This document shows, one piece after another, positions 6,957 to 14,803 of a DNA stretch of 42,248 bases. The stretch's first letter is position 1; every line of letters begins with the position of its first letter. The stretch spans positions 1 to 42,248 of the forward strand of contig JADZDA010000046.1 in the NCBI GenBank assembly GCA_020851255.1, written 5' to 3'. A program made the position numbers and the translations under genes. This stretch comes from Burkholderiales bacterium (GTDB lineage: Bacteria; Pseudomonadota; Gammaproteobacteria; Burkholderiales; Casimicrobiaceae). The notes below the pieces were generated by a model. It searched no databases and was not told the DNA's origin. It saw nothing but the letters and a program-made list of their open reading frames with translations.

Positions 6957-8633
6957 ATGCCCCGTCCCCGTCAAGGGTCCCCGTCCGGCGGCGTCGCCGG
7001 CGCCGCCGCGCTCGACAAGGCCTTCGGCCTGGTCGACCGGATCGCCGCGTCGACGGCGCCTCCGACCGCCGTCGAGCTGATGGCGGCGACCGCGCTGCCG
7101 CGTTCGACGCTGTTCCGGCTCCTCGCCGCGCTCGAGTCGCGCGGTTGGATCCGCCGCGACGGGCGTGACCGCGGCTGGCGGCTCGGGTTCCGGCTGTTCG
7201 AACTCGCGCAGGCCGCCTGGTCGGAGTTCGACCTGCGCGACGCCGCCGCCGCGGAGCTCGCGACGCTGGCCGCCGCGACCGGCGAGACCGCGCTGCTCGC
7301 GGTGATCGACGGCGAGTCGTGCGTGATCGTCGGCGGCGCCGACGGCACGCAGACGATCCGGCACGCGTCCGCGCCCGGGCAACGCACGCGCTGGGACCTG
7401 GGCGCCGCGGGCGTCGCGCTCGTCGCCTTCGCCGATCCCCGCGTGCGCGACACGCTGATCGCCGCGCTGCCCGCAGAGCGCCGCGAGCCGATGCGCGCGA
7501 CCCTCGAACTCGCGCGCGGCCGCGGCTACGCCGCGTTCGGCCCGGACGGGAACGACGTCGCCGAGGTCGCGGCGCCGGTGCTGGACATCCACGGGATGTC
7601 GGCGGCGGCGCTCGCACTCGCCGGCCCGGCGTTCCGGCTCGACGCGCGGCGCCTGCACGCGCTCGCGCCGATCGCGATGGCCGCGGCGCGCCGCGTCGCG
7701 CACAACGCCGGCGGCAGCGCGACCTCGCTCGCGCCCGCGCCGCGTCCCGGTCCGCCGTCGCGCGGCGTGCGCGTCGTCGATCCCGCGGCGGCATTGCTGG
7801 GCGAGGCGCCGTACTGGTCGACGCGCGACGGTGCGCTCTGGTGGATCGACATGCTCGAGCCGTCGTTGATCCGGCATGTCCCCGGTGCCCGCGGCGGTGC
7901 GAGCGAGCGCTGGTCGCTGCCGCGACTCGCGAGCGCGGCGGTCCCGCGCAAACGCGGCGGTGTCGTGCTGCTGCAGCCCGACGGACTCGTGCGCCACGAC
8001 CCCGGGCGCGGCACCGGCGAGCCGTTCGCCCACCCCGAGCGCGACCATCCGGACCATCGCTACAACGATGCCAAGTGCGACGCCCGCGGCCGGATGCTCG
8101 TCGGCACGCTGGACCCCGCCGGCCGCCCGAATCGCGGCAGCCTGTGGCGCGTCGACGCCGACGGGTCGAGCGAGCGGCTGGACACCGGGTTCACCGTCGC
8201 CAACGGCCTCGCGTTCTCCGCCGACGGACGCACGCTGTGGTTCGCCGACTCCGGCCACCGGGTCGTCTACGCCTACGACTACGACGCGCGACGCGGCCGC
8301 GTGTCCCGGCGGCGCCGTTTCGTCGGCTACACCGGCGATGTCAAGCCCGACGGCCTCGCCGCCGACGCGGACGGCGGACTGTGGGTCGCGGTATGGGACG
8401 GCTGGCGGATCGAGCGCTACGACGCGCGCGGCCGGCTCGTGCGCACGATCCGGCTGCCGGTACCCCGGCCGACCAGCGTCGCGTTCGGCGGCGACCGCCT
8501 CTCGACGCTCTACGTGACCAGCGCCCGCGCCCGTCTCGATCCGGACTCGCTCGCGCAGGCGCCGCTGTCCGGCGCGTTGTTCGCCGTCGACGCCGGCGTC
8601 CGCGGGCTGCCGGTCGCCGCGTACGCCGGATAG
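6957..8633 (+). CDS. IclR-type regulator fused to SMP-30/gluconolactonase
   Basis: This 558-aa single ORF holds two full-length domains. Residues about 16-80 form an IclR winged helix (TAVELMAATALPRSTLFRLLAALESRGW), and 85-250 form the IclR effector domain (LATLAAATGETALLAV, APGQRTRWDLGAAG, GYAAFGPDGNDVAEVAAPVLD). A Pro/Ala linker (about 251-270) leads to a six-bladed SMP-30/regucalcin-like lactonase (about 271-558). The lactonase retains the metal and active-site pattern E283 (LGEAPYW), N370 (RYNDAK), N416 (VANGLAF) and D465 (KPDGLA). The product should both sense a ligand while bound to DNA and hydrolyse a sugar lactone, or sense by hydrolysis. The frame is continuous with no internal stop. 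It is transcribed divergently from the aldolase/ABC operon. Confidence 0.93.
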   Translation: MPRPRQGSPSGGVAGAAALDKAFGLVDRIAASTAPPTAVELMAATALPRSTLFRLLAALESRGWIRRDGRDRGWRLGFRLFELAQAAWSEFDLRDAAAAELATLAAATGETALLAVIDGESCVIVGGADGTQTIRHASAPGQRTRWDLGAAGVALVAFADPRVRDTLIAALPAERREPMRATLELARGRGYAAFGPDGNDVAEVAAPVLDIHGMSAAALALAGPAFRLDARRLHALAPIAMAAARRVAHNAGGSATSLAPAPRPGPPSRGVRVVDPAAALLGEAPYWSTRDGALWWIDMLEPSLIRHVPGARGGASERWSLPRLASAAVPRKRGGVVLLQPDGLVRHDPGRGTGEPFAHPERDHPDHRYNDAKCDARGRMLVGTLDPAGRPNRGSLWRVDADGSSERLDTGFTVANGLAFSADGRTLWFADSGHRVVYAYDYDARRGRVSRRRRFVGYTGDVKPDGLAADADGGLWVAVWDGWRIERYDARGRLVRTIRLPVPRPTSVAFGGDRLSTLYVTSARARLDPDSLAQAPLSGALFAVDAGVRGLPVAAYAG

Positions 8634-8700
8634 CGCCGCGTTCCTGCGACCGCGCGCGGGCCGCCCCGACGCGGGCCAACCGGCTCCGGCGCCCGCCGGG

Positions 8701-8997
8701 TCAGCGCACGACGCGGTCGGCGCGCCTGAGCAGCGACGCGGGGACCGCGAGGCCGATCGCCCGTGCGGTCTTCAGGTTGACCACGAGTTCGAACGTGGAC
8801 GGCTGCACCACCGGCAGGTCGCCGGGACGCGTGCCGGAGAGTATGCGGTCGACCGCCTCGGCGATGCGGTCGTAGGACGCCGCCAGATTCGCGCCGTAGG
8901 CCATCAAGCCGCCGTCGTCGGCCTGCTCCGGCCACTCGTAGACCGCCGGCAGCCGATGCTTGTTCGCGAGCGCGATGATCGCCGCGCGGTCGCGCAT
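8701..8997 (-). pseudogene. C-terminal remnant of an ABC substrate-binding protein (PF04392-type)
   Basis: The 98-codon frame corresponds only to the end of a roughly 320-aa binding protein of the TrpX-like/ABC_sub_bind family. IIALANKHRLPAVYEW, GGLMAYGANLAASYDRIAEAVDRIL and the family's terminal run FELVVNLKTARAIGLAVPASLL are all recognisable. The ATG at 8997 is an internal Met of the ancestral gene; the N-terminal two-thirds and the signal peptide are absent, and the TRIC gene ends 45 bp away. A second relic of the same family lies at 22996-23233 on the other strand. Expression is unlikely to give a functional protein. Confidence 0.8.
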
Positions 8998-9042
8998 GAA
9001 AGACGTGTGCGCGGCGACGGCCGGGGCGCGGGCGCGCAGCGA

Positions 9043-9657
9043 TCACGCGGGCGGCCCCCGGAACGTCGGCAGCGCGACCCCCCGGACGATCGCCCACCAG
9101 CGCAACGCGAACACCGTCGCCATGCCGAGCGCGAAGGACAGGCCGCGATCGAGCCCGGCCGCCGCGGCGACGAGGTAGAGCACGATGCCGGCGATCGCGG
9201 CGGTCGCGTAGATGTCGCGGCGCAGGATCAGCGGTACCTCGCCGGAGAGCGCATCGCGCAGCACGCCGCCGGCGACGCCCGAGATCGTGCCCAGGATCAC
9301 GACGGCCGCGGGCGACACGGCCGCGTCCTCGGCGATCCGCGCGCCGGTCAGCGCGAACAGCGCGAGGCCGAGCGCGTCGGCGGCGAGGAAGACGCGTCCG
9401 CCGAACGGCCGGAAGCGCAACCAGACGAGCGTGCCCGCCGTCGCCGCGACGATGACGGCGACGTAGACCGGATCGGCGATCCAGAAGATCGGATGGCGAT
9501 CGAGCAGGACATCGCGCAGCGTGCCGCCGCCGACGGCGGTCGCCGCCGCGACGACGAAGACGCCGAAGAGATCGAGCCCGCGCCCGCCGACCGCGAGCAC
9601 GCCGCTCGCGGCGAACACCGCGACGCCGACGAGGTCGAGGACCTTCAGCACGTCCAT
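9043..9657 (-). CDS. Trimeric intracellular cation channel (TRIC/UPF0126) family protein
   Basis: This 204-aa, seven-helix membrane protein is made of two homologous UPF0126 halves. Each half carries the family signature of a glycine-rich helix followed by GG-LRD: TAVGGGTLRDVLLDRHP and SGVAGGVLRDALSGEVP. Members such as YadS/YicG are bacterial TRIC-type cation channels or glycine uptake proteins. The ATG at 9657 starts the first helix MDVLKVLDLVGVAVFAASG directly, as is normal. Context gives no pathway clue; it is flanked by a binding-protein relic and small membrane-protein genes. Confidence 0.92.
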   Translation of the reverse strand: MDVLKVLDLVGVAVFAASGVLAVGGRGLDLFGVFVVAAATAVGGGTLRDVLLDRHPIFWIADPVYVAVIVAATAGTLVWLRFRPFGGRVFLAADALGLALFALTGARIAEDAAVSPAAVVILGTISGVAGGVLRDALSGEVPLILRRDIYATAAIAGIVLYLVAAAAGLDRGLSFALGMATVFALRWWAIVRGVALPTFRGPPA

Positions 9658-9786
9658 GGACGAGACAGGGTGCCGTGCGGCGCCGGCACACCGCGCTCCC
9701 GCGCGAATTCGGACGGCGCGGGCGCGCCGGCGCGGAGATCGTCGATGGTCATCGGCCGCGATTGACGCACGCCGCCGGAGCGGGCG

Positions 9787-10041
9787 TCAATAGCGGGCGC
9801 CGAAGCGGTCGTAGAGGAACAGCGCGGTGCCGACGGCGAGGGCGATCGGCAGCGGCGAAACCAGCGCCGCCGCGACCCAGTGCCAACCGGCGGTCGCGTC
9901 GTGCCATTGCACCGACGCCGCCAGCAGGAGCAGCGTCGCGACGCCGGCGGCGAGCGAGGCGCGCCGGGCGTCGCGCAGCAGCAGCTCGCAGGCGCACCCG
10001 ACCGCGACCGGCATCAGCACCAGGACGATCAGCGGTTCCAT
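9787..10041 (-). CDS. Small membrane protein, unknown function
   Basis: An 84-aa protein with probably three hydrophobic segments (LIVLVLMPVAVGCACEL, LAAGVATLLLLAASV, WVAAALVSPLPIALAVGTALFLYD) and almost no soluble part. The ORF track starts at 10074, but the internal ATG at 10041 follows a GGGAGG site by 4-5 nt and begins the first helix, so I prefer it. No family was recognised. The 181 bp upstream, to the rhodanese gene, contain no gene that I can support. Confidence 0.65.
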   Translation of the reverse strand: MEPLIVLVLMPVAVGCACELLLRDARRASLAAGVATLLLLAASVQWHDATAGWHWVAAALVSPLPIALAVGTALFLYDRFGARY

Positions 10042-10222
10042 CGGCCCTCCCCGCCCGGCGACTTCCGGGCGCACTGCGGGATCGAGGCTACGCCGGCGAC
10101 CCGACGATGGTCAACCTGGCCCGGATTCCGCGGCCGCGAGCGGGGCTTCCCGCCCTCGCCCCGGGGCGTCCCCGCTTCGCGCGTCCTCGTCGCCGGCATT
10201 CCAGGGCCGGCGATCGATCCGC

Positions 10223-10738
10223 CTACCGGTGCGCGCGCGTCCCCTCGAGGGGAATCCGCGTCGTGCGCACGTCGACGAGCGGACCGAGTTCCCAGACGTT
10301 CGTGTAGCCGTACGCGGTGAGCGTCGTGTACGTGTGCACGTTGAGCGACGCGGCCGGCGCCTTGGTCGCGAAGGCGACCGGCTCGCCTTCGAAATTGTTG
10401 TTGCAGTAGATCAGCACGCGCGTCGTCTTCGCGGGCAGGAGCGCGGCGAGTTCCGCCTCGGTGACATCGGGAAACGGCAGGTTCTTCGCGCCCCGCACGT
10501 GCAGCTCCGCGTAGCGCTCGCGGCTGCGCGCGTCGAGGACGACCGTCCCCGGCTCCGCGGCCATCCGCAGGAGCCTCGCCTCGTCGACCCGGCGCTGCGC
10601 GCGCAGCTTCCCGGCCGCCACGACCTCGCGCTCGAACGCCGCGTAGTCGATCAGGCGATTGCCCGGATCGGCGCTCACGGTCGACAGCGGGCAGCACGCG
10701 ATCGTCACGGCCGCGGCCGCGTGGACGAAGGCTCTCAT
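10223..10738 (-). CDS. Periplasmic rhodanese-like domain protein
   Basis: This 171-aa protein has an N-terminal signal peptide (MRAFVHAAAAVTIACCPLSTVSA) and one rhodanese domain: the GTVVLDARSRERYAELHVRGAKNLPF entry and the active-site loop IYCNNNFEGEP. The loop Cys is present, so a persulfide-carrying (sulfurtransferase) activity is possible. The loop lacks the CRxGxR pattern of classic thiosulfate sulfurtransferases, and the substrate is unknown. The start at 10738 has a GAGGAGA element upstream. It probably acts in the periplasm. Confidence 0.85.
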   Translation of the reverse strand: MRAFVHAAAAVTIACCPLSTVSADPGNRLIDYAAFEREVVAAGKLRAQRRVDEARLLRMAAEPGTVVLDARSRERYAELHVRGAKNLPFPDVTEAELAALLPAKTTRVLIYCNNNFEGEPVAFATKAPAASLNVHTYTTLTAYGYTNVWELGPLVDVRTTRIPLEGTRAHR

Positions 10739-10824
10739 CGCTCTCTCCTCGCAGGCGCCGACGGGTCGACGGCGCCCGGACTCAACGGCCGAGCCCGCGC
10801 GCGCGATGACAGCGCGAAACGCGG

Positions 10825-11118
10825 TCAGGCGCGCGGCGGTGCCGGTCGCCGGCGGACGATCGCGACGACCGCGGCGATCGTCAGGAACAGCAGCAGAGGG
10901 TAGACGAGCAGCAGGTCGACGCGGATGTTGCATTCGCCGCTGCACAGCAGCCGGAGCTTCATGCCGAGCTCGTAGGGAAAGTACGCGAGCCAGGCGAGCG
11001 CGGCCGCGATCACGATCGCGTGTCGATGGGTGAACCAGGCCAGGACGAGCAGCGCGGCCGGTGCGATCGCGAGCCACGGGTAGCCGACGAAGATGCCGAG
11101 CAACACGCCGATGTCCAT
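10825..11118 (-). CDS. Small conserved membrane protein, unknown function
   Basis: A 97-aa protein with three predicted membrane helices (IGVLLGIFVGYPWLAIAPAALLVLAWF, AIVIAAALAWLAYFPYE, LLVYPLLLFLTIAAVVAIV). A conserved-looking loop with two cysteines and a charged pair (RLLCSGECNIRVDLL) lies between helices two and three. This loop and the length resemble a group of uncharacterised proteobacterial inner-membrane proteins; I cannot name a function. The 86 bp before the rhodanese start hold a possible shared transcript. Confidence 0.75.
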   Translation of the reverse strand: MDIGVLLGIFVGYPWLAIAPAALLVLAWFTHRHAIVIAAALAWLAYFPYELGMKLRLLCSGECNIRVDLLLVYPLLLFLTIAAVVAIVRRRPAPPRA

Positions 11119-11207
11119 TCAGCCTCCGCGCAGGTCGGCCCCGGTCGATGGCGGAACGCGCGTCCGCCGCGCCGCCCCGGCCGACGGCGTCCGGGCGATC
11201 CGCGGCT

Positions 11208-11594
11208 TCAGCGCACGATCCGCCAGCGCGCCGGCTCCCGGCTCTGGTAGAGCTCGATCAGCAGGTCGTCCGGGCCGGCGACCATCACGTACCGGAATTT
11301 CGGCTCGTCGCGGACCGGGTTGCGCAATGCCGCCCCGTGCGCCTTCATGTGCGCGACCAACGCGTCCAGGTCGTCGGTCTCGAGTCCGATGTGATGGACG
11401 GCGCCTCCGCGCGGCGCCTTCGGCGGCTGGTCGTAGAGGTGGACGAACGCGCGGCCGAGCGCGAGCCGGACGTTGCGCGTGCCGGCGGCCGGCTCGTCCC
11501 ACACGACCTCGGCGGCGAACATCGTGCGGAAGTACGCGATCGTCGCGTCGACGTCCGACGCGAACAGGTGGACGTGATCGAGGCCGACGCGCAT
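11208..11594 (-). CDS. VOC family (glyoxalase/dioxygenase-fold) protein
   Basis: This 128-aa, single-module vicinal-oxygen-chelate protein carries candidate metal ligands H (LDHVHLFASD), H (VHHIGLETDD) and E (LLIELYQS), in the spacing expected when two monomers pair to form the active site. The strand order and the terminal IELYQ are typical of methylmalonyl-CoA epimerase or glyoxalase-like proteins. The substrate cannot be assigned. It lies 22 bp upstream of the gene-end side of aqpZ, on the same strand. Confidence 0.88.
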   Translation of the reverse strand: MRVGLDHVHLFASDVDATIAYFRTMFAAEVVWDEPAAGTRNVRLALGRAFVHLYDQPPKAPRGGAVHHIGLETDDLDALVAHMKAHGAALRNPVRDEPKFRYVMVAGPDDLLIELYQSREPARWRIVR

Positions 11595-11616
11595 CGTCCG
11601 CCCGTCGCGCCCGGAT

Positions 11617-12318
11617 TCAGCCGCGCTCGTCGGCGCCCAGCCACCGCCAGACGCCCCCGGCGATCGCGGCGCCGGCGACCGGCGCGATCCAGAACATCCA
11701 CAGTTGCGCGATCGCCCAGCCGCCGACGAACAACGCGGGCCCGGTGCTGCGCGCCGGATTGACCGACGTGTTGGTGACCGGGATGCTGACCAGGTGGATC
11801 AGCGTGAGCGCGAGCCCGATCGCGATCGGCGCGAATCCCGCGGCGGCGCGCCTGTCGGTCGCGCCCAGGATCACGATCAAGAACATGAACGTCATCACGA
11901 CCTCGGTGACGAACGACGACGCGGCCGAGTACTTGCCCGGCGAATGGTCGGCGTAACCGTTGGACGCGAGGCCGCCGGCCAGGTCGAAGCCGGCCTTGCC
12001 GCTCGCGATGAAATACAGGACGCCGGCGGCGATCACCGCGCCCAGCACCTGCGCGATCACGTAGGGCAGCACGTCGGACGCCTTGAAACGCCCGGCGGCG
12101 GTCAGGCCGACGGTCACCGCGGGGTTCAAGTGGCAGCCGGAGATCGGACCGATCGCGTAGGCCATCGTGAGCACGGTCAGGCCGAAGGCCAGCGACACGC
12201 CCAGCAACCCGATCCCGACGCCGGGGAACGCCGCGGCGAGCACCGCGCTCCCGCATCCTCCCAGCACCAGCCAGAACGTACCCAGGCACTCTGCGGCGAA
12301 TCGCTGCGTCATCGGCAT
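11617..12318 (-). CDS. aqpZ: Aquaporin Z
   Basis: This 233-aa, six-helix water channel has both NPA boxes ([11 protein letters not shown] and [11 protein letters not shown]) and the AqpZ-type N-terminus [21 protein letters not shown]. The Arg after the second NPA and the Ile/Thr-lined filter sequence point to a water-selective channel and not a glycerol facilitator. Three in-frame ATGs cluster at the start; the one at 12318 is 6 nt from GGGGAGG, while the one at 12324 abuts it, so 12318 is chosen over the longer frame in the ORF track (12411). Confidence 0.95.
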   Translation of the reverse strand: MPMTQRFAAECLGTFWLVLGGCGSAVLAAAFPGVGIGLLGVSLAFGLTVLTMAYAIGPISGCHLNPAVTVGLTAAGRFKASDVLPYVIAQVLGAVIAAGVLYFIASGKAGFDLAGGLASNGYADHSPGKYSAASSFVTEVVMTFMFLIVILGATDRRAAAGFAPIAIGLALTLIHLVSIPVTNTSVNPARSTGPALFVGGWAIAQLWMFWIAPVAGAAIAGGVWRWLGADERG

Positions 12319-12460
12319 GGACATCCTCCCCAGGGTTGTCGTCGCCGCCCGTCCAGCGCGGACGTCGGGGCGACCGGCCGACATGCTACCGGGAGTCGGA
12401 GTCGGCGGCACCTGCCGGGCGTGCGGCCCGCCGCCCCGAGGTCGCGGGGCGCCGCGAACA

Positions 12461-13213
12461 TCACCCGGAGACGAGCGGCGCGAGTTCGAGCACCGCGACC
12501 GTCGACGCGCCTCCGGTCGCGTAGAGGAACGGCCCGTCCCAGGTGTGCGGCGACAGCGCCTCGGCGAGCGTCATCGCCACCGGGATCAGCAGCATCGCGA
12601 GCGCGTACTCGGGGACCGTGAAATGGCCGCGCAACACGTGCACCGCCAGCACACCGCTCGCGGCCACGCAGGCGCTGCCCTCGAGGCTGCGCGTGTACGT
12701 CCGGTCGCTGAAGAGGGCGCGCACGCGGTAGCGGTGCCGCCCGAACCGCACGCCCACCGGCTCGGCGAGTCCATCGCCGATCGCGGCGACCAGGACCGTG
12801 ATGTACACCAGTGGCCGCTGGTCGTAGCGGTCGAGCCAGACCACGACCGCGACCAGCACCGCGTAGGTCGCGAGCGCCTGCGTCGTGATCCACACGAGCG
12901 TATGGGGCCGGTCTTCGGGACGATCGATCGACGCGTACGCGGTGGACAGGAAGTCCGAGCGCGACCGCAGCGGCAGGGCGAAGGTCGCGATGCACGCGAC
13001 GAAAACGAGTCCGCTGCCCACGACAGTCGCGATCGATGCAGGGTAGGGAATCCAGTCCGCGAGGGCGAGCGGGACGAAAAAGAGGACGAAGTGGAGGATC
13101 TTGCGGGTGTAATTGACGCGCGCGCCGCGCGCGAGCACCCAGCGGCCGAGCAGCCAGGCGGTTGCGTAGAGCGCGGCGACACGCAATACCTCGTTGACGA
13201 TCCACGCGGACAT
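12461..13213 (-). CDS. Phytol/dolichol kinase-like (SEC59 family) membrane protein
   Basis: This 250-aa, multi-helix membrane protein has the CTP-dependent polyprenol-kinase signature: an early [10 protein letters not shown] element and, later, [22 protein letters not shown] followed by YTRSLEGS. This is the D-G-x-A-E/G ... FG-H/Y ... R/K-S-xEG pattern shared by phytol, farnesol and dolichol kinases and, more distantly, CdsA. In bacteria such enzymes phosphorylate isoprenoid alcohols; the substrate here is unknown. The ATG at 13213 starts just before the first helix. Confidence 0.8.
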   Translation of the reverse strand: MSAWIVNEVLRVAALYATAWLLGRWVLARGARVNYTRKILHFVLFFVPLALADWIPYPASIATVVGSGLVFVACIATFALPLRSRSDFLSTAYASIDRPEDRPHTLVWITTQALATYAVLVAVVVWLDRYDQRPLVYITVLVAAIGDGLAEPVGVRFGRHRYRVRALFSDRTYTRSLEGSACVAASGVLAVHVLRGHFTVPEYALAMLLIPVAMTLAEALSPHTWDGPFLYATGGASTVAVLELAPLVSG

Positions 13214-13287
13214 CCCGGCAGCATATCGCGTTCGTGTCGAAGCGCGACCGGCGGGCCCGCCGCCGATGCGCTCCGAACGGACGCGAC

Positions 13288-13692
13288 TCAGCGGCCGGTG
13301 ACCGCGCGCGACGGGCGCGCGAACGCGAGCACGTGCCCGTCCGGATCGAGCGAGTACGCGGCGAAATCGCCCCAGTCGCGCATCGCGGGTGCGGACAGCT
13401 CGACCGCACCGGCGGCGAGTGCGCGGGCGTGGGCGGCGGCGACGTCGTCGACGTGCAGGTAGATCTCGGCGCGCGGCACGCCGGCGGCGCGCGCAGGATC
13501 GGGAAGACGCTCGCCCAGCAGCCGGCGGATGCCGGCGACCGGCATCAGCCCGAGCACCGCGCCGCCGCCGAGCGCGAACTCGGTCATGCCGGGCACGTCG
13601 AGCCGCGGCCGCGAATCCAGCGCGCGCACGTAGAAGTCGGCGCTCGCGCGCTGATCGGCGACGTAGAGGATGAAGTGCGCGGAGTCGCCCAT
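13288..13692 (-). CDS. VOC family protein
   Basis: This 134-aa glyoxalase-fold protein starts with the first strand FILYVADQRASADFYVRALD and ends with the usual SLDPDGHVLAFA strand, where the acidic metal ligand is replaced by Ala/Phe (GHVLAFARP). With few classic ligands visible, it could be a binding/resistance-type VOC protein instead of a metalloenzyme. It is the second small VOC gene within 2.5 kb but is not closely similar to the one at 11208-11594. Confidence 0.85.
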   Translation of the reverse strand: MGDSAHFILYVADQRASADFYVRALDSRPRLDVPGMTEFALGGGAVLGLMPVAGIRRLLGERLPDPARAAGVPRAEIYLHVDDVAAAHARALAAGAVELSAPAMRDWGDFAAYSLDPDGHVLAFARPSRAVTGR

Positions 13693-13716
13693 CGCCGTCG
13701 AACGCGTCCGCGCCGC

Positions 13717-14115
13717 TCAGCGCGGCTTGCGCTTCAGCGACTCGACCCGCGCGCGGTGGTCGGCGAGCCCGGCCCAGGACACCGCGCCGGTCGTCGCGTG
13801 GACGAGGATCGGGTCGGGCGCGGCCCGGCCGGCGACGCCGAACTTCGCGGGGAACGCCCAGTGCTCGCCGCGCAGGATGCCCTCGCCGACCGACCCCTCG
13901 ACGGCGATCTCGCGGGCGAAGTAGCGGGTCGCGATCGCGTGCGCGGCCTGCGCCGATATCGCGGGGCCGGCGGGGTCTGCGGCGTCGCCGGAGATCGGCA
14001 TCAGGCCCAGACCGGCGATGAGCGCGAGACCCGCGACCTCGAGAGCGGTACGGCGCGACCGGTCGCCGCCGCCCTTCGCGGAGCCGGTGCGAATTCGGCG
14101 ACCGTGCCGTGCCAT
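13717..14115 (-). CDS. Hypothetical exported or membrane-anchored protein
   Basis: A 132-aa product (from the ATG at 14115) with a basic N-terminus, one hydrophobic segment (EVAGLALIAGLGLMPISGDAA) that may be a signal peptide or anchor, and a small C-terminal domain. The strand WAFPAKFG and the hairpin PILVHATTGAVSW resemble the small NTF2/PepSY-like folds with a terminal TG-turn; I cannot name a family. The ORF track uses 14160. Neither start has a strong ribosome-binding site. Confidence 0.6.
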   Translation of the reverse strand: MARHGRRIRTGSAKGGGDRSRRTALEVAGLALIAGLGLMPISGDAADPAGPAISAQAAHAIATRYFAREIAVEGSVGEGILRGEHWAFPAKFGVAGRAAPDPILVHATTGAVSWAGLADHRARVESLKRKPR

Positions 14116-14221
14116 CGTCCGGCAGGATAGCGCGATCGGTGCCGTCCGGGTGCCATGCAACGCTACCGCGCCGGCGAGCCGGACGCCCGGCGCGAAGTTC
14201 CCCGGGCCGGATGACGCGTCG

Positions 14222-14803
14222 TCAGGCGAACTTTCGGGTCACGAGTCCGCACTCGGCGCTGCAGCGCGCGAGCAGCGCCTCCACGTAACCCCGGAAACTG
14301 CGCCGGACGAGCAGCTCGAACTCCGACGCCGCGCTCGCCTTCCACAACCAGACCGACGCCTTGAAGAAGTGCGAGCCCGCGCAGGCGTCGACGCCGAAGA
14401 CGCGCGGGTGCAGATCGAGCGGGCAGCCGTGCGCCAGCACGTCGAGCACCGGAACGCCCGACAGGTGCAGCACCGTGTAGCCGCCGGACACGTCGGTCGC
14501 CGCGTGATGGATGCCGGCGAGCGCGTCGTGCAGCCTGCGGACGGTATCGACCGCGGGCTCCTGCGCTCCGACGAGGAACCAGTCGTCCGGCCCGACCCAG
14601 ACCACGCGCCCGCGCGCGGACACGATCGTCCGGCCGACCTCGGGCAGGTCGATGCCGATCACGCCTTGAACGCGTTCGCGGAACCCGGCGTTCGACGGAT
14701 CGCCGCGCAGGTTGACGATCGACAGGCCCTCGCGCCAACCGGCGATGAGCGCCTCGTCCCGGCGGGACTGTCCCGCCCTGTTCATGGTCTTGGCATCAGG
14801 CAT
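14222..14803 (-). CDS. soxG: Sarcosine oxidase gamma subunit
   Basis: This 193-aa small subunit of heterotetrameric sarcosine oxidase shows the family's GcvT-related features: ALIAGWREGLSIVNLRGD, WVGPDDWFLV, TDVSGGYTVLHLSG and HFFKASVWLWK. It is the last gene of soxBDAG, and its start overlaps the end of soxA by 8 bp. In the complex it has a structural role and shields the substrate channel. No further folate or serine genes (glyA, purU, folD), which often accompany this operon, follow in this window. Confidence 0.92.
   Translation of the reverse strand: MPDAKTMNRAGQSRRDEALIAGWREGLSIVNLRGDPSNAGFRERVQGVIGIDLPEVGRTIVSARGRVVWVGPDDWFLVGAQEPAVDTVRRLHDALAGIHHAATDVSGGYTVLHLSGVPVLDVLAHGCPLDLHPRVFGVDACAGSHFFKASVWLWKASAASEFELLVRRSFRGYVEALLARCSAECGLVTRKFA

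Noticed and set aside
9645-9752. 35-codon minus-strand ORF (MTIDDLRAG...) overlapping the TRIC start
   Set aside because: No ribosome-binding site and no recognisable family; too short to support as a gene or leader peptide.
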